A DNA stretch of 40,828 bases, from assembly GCA_009691905.1 (NCBI GenBank), contig SIAF01000004.1:1-40828 (forward strand), written 5' to 3'. The notes under the pieces are model-generated. The model made no database searches. It was given only the letters and a program-made list of their open reading frames with translations, and was not told the DNA's origin. Origin of the DNA: Planctomycetaceae bacterium (GTDB taxonomy: Bacteria; Planctomycetota; Planctomycetia; Planctomycetales; Planctomycetaceae). How positions within the stretch are numbered: the first letter of the stretch is position 1; every line of letters starts with the position of its first letter. A program made the position numbers and the translations under genes. Below, one piece after another: positions 7,212-13,980 of this stretch.

Positions 7212-8795
7212 CTATGGCCCTGTCGACGGACTCTCGTTCAACTCCAGCTCCAGTCGGCTCAGTTCGGCTTGCAATTCGCGAACTGTCGCCGGCCAGGAGT
7301 CGGGTGCTGATTGGCCGGCGGCAGAAAGTGCCTGCTCCAATCGTTCGGTGAACCGGCGCGCGGCATCGAGTTCTGTTGTTTGCTCGACCCATCGGGGTAG
7401 CGGTGTGGCAACCCTTTCACGCGCCGAAACGACCCGGCTGTCTCGCTCGTGCGACGAGGCACCCTGGCGGTCGATCGGTGCATTGCGGTGCCCTTTAGGC
7501 TCAGCCGTGGGCCACAGGGACTGCGCGGCAACAACGGTCAGTGCCATCGCTGCCAGAAGCGCGGCACCCTTAATCTTCCATGACCATTGCGAAAGCCAAT
7601 CGCGGCCCTCATCCCCCCAGCGCTGCCACCACGGATCGCGAAGGACAGCCCCCGGTCGTTGCACGCGCGCCAATTGCGCGGCGAGCAGTTCGGCCACCTC
7701 GCCGGCCGATTGATAACGGCGGGCCGGGTTCTGAGCATGGAGTTTGCGGATGACTCGCTCGAACCACTCCGGGATTTCAGGATTGATCTGCCGTAGCGGG
7801 CGCGGACGATCGCTGCAGATCCGGTGCAGCACCCCCATCGTCGTTTCGGCCCGAAAGGGAGAATGCCCGGCACACATTGCGTACAGCACGCTTCCCAGGC
7901 TGAACAGATCGGTCCGATGATCGATGCTCTCGCCGCGCGCCTGTTCGGGAGCCATGTACTGCGGCGTGCCGGCGACCATTCCGCTGCACGTCAGGCTGGC
8001 GTCGTCGACGGCGCGAGCCAGACCGAAATCGGTCAGCAGCACGCGTTCGACTCCCTGTTCGAGCAGGATGTTCGCCGGCTTGATGTCGCGATGCACCAAT
8101 CCCTGCGCGTGGGCGGCAGCCAGCCCCGACGCGGTTTGCAGCCCGATTCGCAAGACTTCGCACAGTCGCAGCACCCCCTGCTTCTCCAGCCGCTGCTGCA
8201 GCGAGCGGCCGGGGACGTACCGCATCACCATGTACGGCAGCCCCTGATGCTCGTCGACGGCATAGATCGGCACAATGTGCTCGTGAACGACCGCCGCCGC
8301 CGCCTGGGCTTCGCGGGCGAAGCGTTTACGCGCTGCGGCACTCGTCGCCAGATAGGGGGCCAGAACTTTGACGGCGACGAACCGGTTGAGCGAGCGCTCG
8401 AACGCTTTGAGGACAATGCCTGTCCCGCCGCGGCCGACGACGCCGGCAATCTCGTACGGTCCCAATCGGCCCAGCATCTGCGGATCGTCGGTCGGTGCCA
8501 GAAATTCAAGCGAAAGATTCCCCTGGGGATCGGCCGCTTCGTCATCGAGTCGATCGGCAGCTTCGGACGCGTCGGCTCGCAGATCGCGCGGCGAGTCTGG
8601 GTTCTGATTCAGGCCCAGAAAGCGGCGAGCGTCTTTCCACCAATCGGCGGCACCGGCGGTTGTTTCCAGTTCGCCGCGACAGAAGCGGCACGTATCGAGA
8701 TGCTGCGTCAGCGTGGCTTCGTCCGGCTCTGACAGTCGGCCCTCGAGAAACTGCGCGAACTGATCGACAGCCAGATGTGATCCGTCGTGCGACAT
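7212..8795 (-). CDS. Serine/threonine protein kinase with N-terminal zinc-finger-like region and C-terminal TM
   Basis: HLDTCRFCRGEL zinc-finger-like motif; GRGGTGIVLKA, VAVKVL, VHRDIKPANILL, LTDFGLAR, GTPQYMAPEQ kinase motifs; TM near AALLAAMALTVVAAQ. Confidence 0.92.
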   Translation of the reverse strand: MSHDGSHLAVDQFAQFLEGRLSEPDEATLTQHLDTCRFCRGELETTAGAADWWKDARRFLGLNQNPDSPRDLRADASEAADRLDDEAADPQGNLSLEFLAPTDDPQMLGRLGPYEIAGVVGRGGTGIVLKAFERSLNRFVAVKVLAPYLATSAAARKRFAREAQAAAAVVHEHIVPIYAVDEHQGLPYMVMRYVPGRSLQQRLEKQGVLRLCEVLRIGLQTASGLAAAHAQGLVHRDIKPANILLEQGVERVLLTDFGLARAVDDASLTCSGMVAGTPQYMAPEQARGESIDHRTDLFSLGSVLYAMCAGHSPFRAETTMGVLHRICSDRPRPLRQINPEIPEWFERVIRKLHAQNPARRYQSAGEVAELLAAQLARVQRPGAVLRDPWWQRWGDEGRDWLSQWSWKIKGAALLAAMALTVVAAQSLWPTAEPKGHRNAPIDRQGASSHERDSRVVSARERVATPLPRWVEQTTELDAARRFTERLEQALSAAGQSAPDSWPATVRELQAELSRLELELNESPSTGP

Positions 8796-8798
8796 GAT

Positions 8799-9392
8799 TC
8801 AACGTCCCTCGAACTGTTCGACCTGCTTCCGCAAACGGGCCAGCACCCGACTGCGGGCCGCGTAGACCGACCCCAGGCTGATCCCCAACTGCCGCGCGGC
8901 GTCTTCGATGCCGACCCCCTCCACCGCCGTCAGCCAGAAAGCCTGCCAGGTCGTGGCCTGAAATTCATCACGGACCCGATCGGCAGCACGCAAAAACGCC
9001 TCGCGACGAAATTCGAGATCGTAGCACGTGGCCTCGTCGGCCGAGGCTGCCGGGATTTCCTGCAGCAACTCATTGATCTCGCTGTCGCCCGATCCTCGCA
9101 GGCGTCCGCCGCGCGTGAGGATGTTGACCGTCAAATTTCGGGAAATTCGGAACAGCCAGTTTCGAAAGCGGCCGCGGGCCGGGTCGGGGGTCCAGCGGTC
9201 GATGGCCCCCGCGACGGCGGCGAGCACGTTTTGGACCAGATCGAGGGCGTCGGCGTGTTGCAGCCCGCGGCTGCGGGCCAGACGGTACACGACCGGCTCG
9301 TAAATCTCGGCGAATTGTGCCCAGGCCAGGTGGTCGGAATGATCGCCCAGTCGGACCAGCAGGCTATGTCGGGTATCGGGCAAGTCGTACAT
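8799..9392 (-). CDS. ECF-type RNA polymerase sigma factor
   Basis: DALDLVQNVLAAVAGAIDRW (region 2) and TAVEGVGIEDAARQLGISLGSVYAARSRVLARLRKQV (region 4). Likely start Met at 9392 (ORF track 9428). Confidence 0.9.
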   Translation of the reverse strand: MYDLPDTRHSLLVRLGDHSDHLAWAQFAEIYEPVVYRLARSRGLQHADALDLVQNVLAAVAGAIDRWTPDPARGRFRNWLFRISRNLTVNILTRGGRLRGSGDSEINELLQEIPAASADEATCYDLEFRREAFLRAADRVRDEFQATTWQAFWLTAVEGVGIEDAARQLGISLGSVYAARSRVLARLRKQVEQFEGR

Positions 9393-9521
9393 CGACGCAT
9401 CTCCAGGTGATATCACACGCTCAACCACTCCATTTGACAGACGTTTTGACTTTTTTGCGACATTTTTGCAAAAGCCGGGTCGAGCAAAGTTGCCCGGGCG
9501 CTCGACACCGGCCCCCGAGAA

Positions 9522-9553
9522 TGGCAGCGTCGCCCACGTGGCCGACGCTGCCA
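9522..9553. repeat. Perfect inverted repeat TGGCAGCGTCG...CGACGCTGCCA
   Basis: 11-bp arms with a 10-nt loop, in the intergenic region between divergent genes. Confidence 0.8.
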
Positions 9554-9658
9554 GCGTCGGTGTTCGTAATCAGCCCCCCGCTTAACGGATGCACCGGGCT
9601 GGGCGCGCTTCGGCAATCCCAGTTTCCCGCCTCCCGCGCGGCGCGGTACAATCGGGGC

Positions 9659-10066
9659 ATGAGCCCCAAGTGGGACCGACATGGTCCAATCGCATTCTTC
9701 CTGCGGAACCTGCCCGGATGTCTTGCGGTCATGGGGGCGGGTGTTGCTGCCGCGCCGTGGCTGCTGTTCGTTGGGCTCGCCGAAAACCACGAACGCCTGG
9801 GCCATGTCCCGCGCGGGACGTTGACGCCCTGGAAATTCGGTTTAGAGACATACGTCGGACCGAATCTGTTGTTCGGCGAATGCGGCTATTTCTGCGGAGC
9901 TGTCGGGGCCGCATTCCTTCTGACCGCCGCGTGGCTTGCCATCAGGAAAATCATGCTGCAGCCAGCCGCCCCATTCCTGCAAAGGCAGCCCGGATTCCGA
10001 CTGATCCCTGACATCCGCCAATTCCGCGCCCCACCCCGAAAGTGCGATCGGGACTCGATGCCGTAA
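9659..10066 (+). CDS. Small membrane protein of unknown function
   Basis: MSPKWDRHGPIAFFLRNLPGCLAVMGAGVAAAPWLLFVGL... with two hydrophobic segments; ORF continues to TAA at 10066. Confidence 0.5.
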   Translation: MSPKWDRHGPIAFFLRNLPGCLAVMGAGVAAAPWLLFVGLAENHERLGHVPRGTLTPWKFGLETYVGPNLLFGECGYFCGAVGAAFLLTAAWLAIRKIMLQPAAPFLQRQPGFRLIPDIRQFRAPPRKCDRDSMP

Positions 10067-10108
10067 CTCGCGTTTCCTGACTCCGGCCTGACGGGGTACA
10101 ATCGGGGG

Positions 10109-10201
10109 ATGAGCGAGCCAGAATGGAATCCGCGGGGACCGATTCGGCAGCCGCTGAAAAGTCGTCCGACGCAAACACAATTCTCGGAGCCAACCACATG
10201 A
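10109..10201 (+). pseudogene. 30-codon ORF resembling the 5-prime end of 9659..10066 (truncated copy or leader ORF)
   Basis: MSEPEWNPRGPIRQPLKSRPTQTQFSEPTT* versus MSPKWDRHGPI...; both preceded by GGTACAATCGGGG. Its TGA overlaps the next ATG (ATGA). Confidence 0.45.
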
Positions 10202-11064
10202 ACTCAAAACTACTTCTAACAAACTCATTGGTTACTACCTTGTGGCTGCTGATTGCAATCGAATGCCGCGCCGACGATCCCAGCCCGGCCGCGAACCCCA
10301 CTGCCGATTCGATGCTGGGCAAAGAAGTGGGCGACGTGCGCGACGACAACGGATTGAAGATGAAGTTGATTTGGTGTCCACGAGGTCCGTTCACAATGAT
10401 GGACAAGACCGACGCCAATCCCGCCATTAACGTCCTCCTCAGCGACGGATACTGGCTCGGCAAGTACGAGGTTATCCAGGAGGAGTGGGTGCGCCTGATG
10501 TCAACGGAGCCGTGGAAGGGTAAGAACCGCACGAATGCGGGTGATGCCCTTCCAGCCAGCTGGGTGGATTGGGGTGAAGCGATGGAGTTCTGCCGCAGGT
10601 TAACGAAACAGGAACGAACAGCCGGCCGCCTACCTCGTGATTGGGTGTATACATTACCGACCGATGCGCAATGGTATCGCGCATGCAGCGCAGGCACCGA
10701 CACGCGATATAGTTTCGGTGACGACGAATCGAAGCTCGGCGAATATGCCTGGTTTACGGACAATACAGGAGAGGTCGGCGAATCGAGCGCGCAGCCTGTC
10801 GGTCGGAAGAAACCAAACCTATGGGGATTTCACGATTTGCACGGCAACGTATGGGAATGGTGCCGCGACTCTTACACCGATGCGCTTCCGGGCGGGCGTG
10901 ATCCGGATTTCACGACGGGCACCGAGCGCGTCCTGCGCGGAGGCGGTTGGCGCTATTTGGCTTCAGGTTGCCGTTCGACGGCACGCCGCGGAAGCGAGCC
11001 GTCAAACCGGTTCATGGATATCGGCTTCCGCATTGCCCTCAATCCCGCCCAGCCGTCGCCGTAA
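10198..11064 (+). CDS. Formylglycine-generating-enzyme (SUMF1) domain protein, exported
   Basis: Signal peptide MNSKLLLTNSLVTTLWLLIAIECRA; YEVIQEEWVRLM, LPTDAQWYRACSAGTDTRYSFGDD, NLWGFHDLHGNVWEWCRDSY, RVLRGGGWRY, IGFRIAL. Confidence 0.88.
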   Translation: MNSKLLLTNSLVTTLWLLIAIECRADDPSPAANPTADSMLGKEVGDVRDDNGLKMKLIWCPRGPFTMMDKTDANPAINVLLSDGYWLGKYEVIQEEWVRLMSTEPWKGKNRTNAGDALPASWVDWGEAMEFCRRLTKQERTAGRLPRDWVYTLPTDAQWYRACSAGTDTRYSFGDDESKLGEYAWFTDNTGEVGESSAQPVGRKKPNLWGFHDLHGNVWEWCRDSYTDALPGGRDPDFTTGTERVLRGGGWRYLASGCRSTARRGSEPSNRFMDIGFRIALNPAQPSP

Positions 11065-11131
11065 ATGCGGTTCGTTCGGCCAGCGGAGTCGCCCGCGACG
11101 AGTAGTGGCCCCCATTACGAAAACCGCCTCC

Positions 11132-11434
11132 ATGCCCACCCCCCGCAAGCCCACCGCCGGATTCTGGATCGTTGTGGCGGCAGTCGTTTTGCCGGTGCTG
11201 TATGTACTGAGTTTCGGGCCGGCATGCTGGATCAGCAGCCGAGCGCAGCCTTCCGGGGAAATCGTGTCGGTGATCTATAGGCCGCTGATTGAGGCGATGA
11301 CCGACGATTCTGATTGGATTCGAACGCCCGATTGGATCAGACCGGCTCTCTGGAAGTACGCATCCCTCAAAACAAAGTATTCAGTCGCGGTCACGACTTC
11401 AGAGCCTCGACGACTTCGCTTTGATCTGTGGTAA
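11132..11434 (+). CDS. Small membrane-anchored hypothetical protein
   Basis: MPTPRKPTAGFWIVVAAVVLPVLYVLSFGPACWISSR..., one TM helix; planctomycete-like short protein, 100 aa. Confidence 0.55.
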   Translation: MPTPRKPTAGFWIVVAAVVLPVLYVLSFGPACWISSRAQPSGEIVSVIYRPLIEAMTDDSDWIRTPDWIRPALWKYASLKTKYSVAVTTSEPRRLRFDLW

Positions 11435-11652
11435 GCGATCCCGCACTGACGTCGCCGTCTTAGACATTACGCCGCCCGCATGCACGCCTCCGCTAGGGGA
11501 ATGGGGCGCTAGGGGATTTGGGGGCTGCTTGCCCGGCCCCCCCCGGCACCCTTCCCCCCTTTTGACCGACTTTTTTTTTGATTGTCTTTTCCAGATTTGC
11601 GCACAGCGTGTCTCGCAGCCGCGCCGATTCTGGTAAAATGGTGATTGCAGCG

Positions 11653-12540
11653 CGGCCTGTGGCCGCAACCAAAAGAGGGGAACCAAGAATAGCACGAATG
11701 AGACGAATAGGCCATTTTCCGCCTGTTTACGATTCGTGTTATTCGACGTATTCGTGGTTGAAATCCTTCTCCGGGTCTCTGGTGAAACAGGCAAAACTGA
11801 CATGCGGTCAGCGTCTGGAAATCTTCTCGCCATGAAAAGAATGGTTTGCACCGCAGAGGGCGCAGAGGCTCCCCGGAGACTTTTCTCTGCTAACTCTTGT
11901 GAATCCCTTTTTTTGGTTGCGGCCGCAGGTCACGCTGGGTCCTCTGCGGGCCGTCTTTCGTCGTCGCCGCGGAGGATGTCCTTGAGGTCGATTCTGCCCG
12001 CTGATTCCGCTTCCAGATTCTCCGGGGCAGGAGAATTCGAAAATTCACACAAACGTGAAACTTATGAAATTTTGAAATCACGAATCCTGCAAAACGCCGG
12101 GAAATGCCCGCACAATTGGGATTTTCGCACGGCGGCCGCCGTAAGGAATCGGCTCGACTTTCTCAGCCGACGTGTTAATTCCGCTCCATCCTCTGCGCAG
12201 CAAACGTTCAGAATTTTGTCACGGCGCGCAAATTCGCGCCGTCCGGTAGACGATTGGTTAGCCGCGAATGGACGCGGATGAACGCAAATGGATTCAGATT
12301 GAACGAACTCTCAACGCCCGCTTCCTCATATTTGCGTGAATTCGCGTCCATTCGCGGCTTCACTGGCTTCGATCGGGTGAAGAAGTCGACCACGAATTGC
12401 ACGAATAACACGAATAAAGGACTGAAGAGAAATCAAAGACCGATGAGAATCCCCGACGCCCGCCCGGCTCGCGAGCCTGTTCGTATTCGCGTCATTCGTT
12501 GGATTCGTAGTTCCCTTTTTGGTTGCGGCCGAAGGCTGCG
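11653..12540. repeat. Non-coding island of long imperfect inverted repeats
   Basis: Inverted-repeat elements at 11661-11765, 11837-11950, 12261-12358 and 12389-12530, plus hairpins at 12129-12142 and 12221-12242. Shared module CCC-T(5-7)-GGTTGCGGCC at 11905-11924 and 12513-12530, inverted at 11661-11680. Confidence 0.85.
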
Positions 12541-12557
12541 CCGGGAGATCCGCTGAA

Positions 12558-13094
12558 ATGAGCACGACCAGCGCTGCACCGGCATCGAATTTCGACGCGC
12601 GAAACATTTCCCGACCGAACAAGGTGCTGTTGACTTATTACATCATCGTGTCGCTGCTGTCGAATGTGGCGTTACCGTTCGTGTTTCTGCCGTTGTTCTT
12701 CAAGTACGAGACGTTGCGCTACAAATTCGACGATGAAGGGGTCTCGATGAGCTGGGGAATCCTTTTTCGCCGCGAAATCTATCTGACGTACCGCCGCATT
12801 CAGGACATTCACCTGACGCGCAACATCCTGCAGCGCTGGATGGGTCTGGCGACGGTCTCGGTGCAGACCGCCTCGGGCAGCGCCAGTCCTGAAATGCATG
12901 TCGAAGGGATCCTCGAGGCCGATGCGCTCCGCGACTTCCTGTACACAAAGATGCGCGGAGCGCGGGGCGAACACGAACCCTACGATCAGGCGGCAAGTGC
13001 CGCCATGCAGCCGGCCGACGAGGCGCTGGGTCTTTTGCACGAGATTCGCGACTCACTTCGGCAGCTCGTGGCGCGAGGCGAGGTGAAGGTATGA
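12558..13094 (+). CDS. PH domain-containing (bPH2/DUF304-like) membrane protein
   Basis: TM region then YKFDDEGVSMSWGILFRREIYLTYRRIQDIHLTRNILQRWMGLATVSVQTASG. Confidence 0.8.
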   Translation: MSTTSAAPASNFDARNISRPNKVLLTYYIIVSLLSNVALPFVFLPLFFKYETLRYKFDDEGVSMSWGILFRREIYLTYRRIQDIHLTRNILQRWMGLATVSVQTASGSASPEMHVEGILEADALRDFLYTKMRGARGEHEPYDQAASAAMQPADEALGLLHEIRDSLRQLVARGEVKV

Positions 13095-13852
13095 CCGGCC
13101 CCTTGAGCCAACACGTCGAGCAGACCAGCCGCTGGATATACAGCGGAGTCTGGGGTGTGCTGGTGAAATGGTTCAAAGTCCCCGCAAAGCCCCCCGAGCT
13201 TCCGATGCTGCCCGGCGAAATCCCCGACGTGTTTCAGCCGGCCGAGGGATTTTTGCGGTATCTCAAATTCCAGTTCTGGATCGGCCTGACGGCGTTCGAC
13301 GGGGCGATTCTCATCGGCTGGATCGCGATCGTCCTGGCTTCGCCGAAGTGGGGGGCAGTGCTGGCCCTGCCCGCGCTGGCCATCGCCATCCTGCCCGATA
13401 TCGTGGCCTACATCGCGATTCACCTGCAATACGACACGACCTGGTACGTGATGACACAGCGCAGCCTTCGCATCCGCCGCGGGATCTGGACGATCCGCGA
13501 AACGACGATCACGTTCGAGAACGTGCAGAACGTCACGGTCAATCAGGGACCTGTGCAGCGTTTCTTCGGGATCGCCGACGTCCAGGTGGATACGGCCGGC
13601 GGCGGGGGCCACGCTGCCGGAAAAGAGCAGGCCGGCGCCGGCGCCAGCCATCGGGGAATCATCGCAGGGGTCGCCGACCCGCAGCGCATCCGCGATTTGA
13701 TACTCTCGCGGCTCAGGCACTCACAAACGGCCGGCCTGGGCGACGAGCTCCCCGAGCCTCGTGTGGCTGCGCGCTGGTCGCCCGCCCACATCGCCGCCCT
13801 GAGCGAGATTCGAGACCTGCTGCAGTTCAAAGAAACGCATCCCGCGGCGTGA
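13091..13852 (+). CDS. PH domain-containing (bPH2/DUF304-like) membrane protein
   Basis: Two TM helices then WYVMTQRSLRIRRGIWTIRETTITFENVQNVTVNQGPVQRFFGIADVQVDTAGG; ATGA overlap with the upstream gene. Confidence 0.85.
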   Translation: MTGPLSQHVEQTSRWIYSGVWGVLVKWFKVPAKPPELPMLPGEIPDVFQPAEGFLRYLKFQFWIGLTAFDGAILIGWIAIVLASPKWGAVLALPALAIAILPDIVAYIAIHLQYDTTWYVMTQRSLRIRRGIWTIRETTITFENVQNVTVNQGPVQRFFGIADVQVDTAGGGGHAAGKEQAGAGASHRGIIAGVADPQRIRDLILSRLRHSQTAGLGDELPEPRVAARWSPAHIAALSEIRDLLQFKETHPAA

Positions 13853-13980
13853 CGATCGCTCGACGCATCAGAAGCGCAACCGGGGTTGAACGTGCTTCGC
13901 GCAGAGAGTACGCTCTTATTGAATCGCTTGAGCCGCGCGATCCCCGCCTGATTCGACTCCTTCCTGATTTGGCCCGCCGC

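Noticed and set aside
11736-12281. 181-aa plus-strand ORF in the palindrome island
   Set aside because: Runs through several inverted repeats, low-complexity Ser/Arg composition, no domain; judged non-coding.
13168-13980. N-terminal extension of the PSCyt1 ORF
   Set aside because: Overlaps the second bPH2 gene in another frame. A signal peptide begins at 13981.
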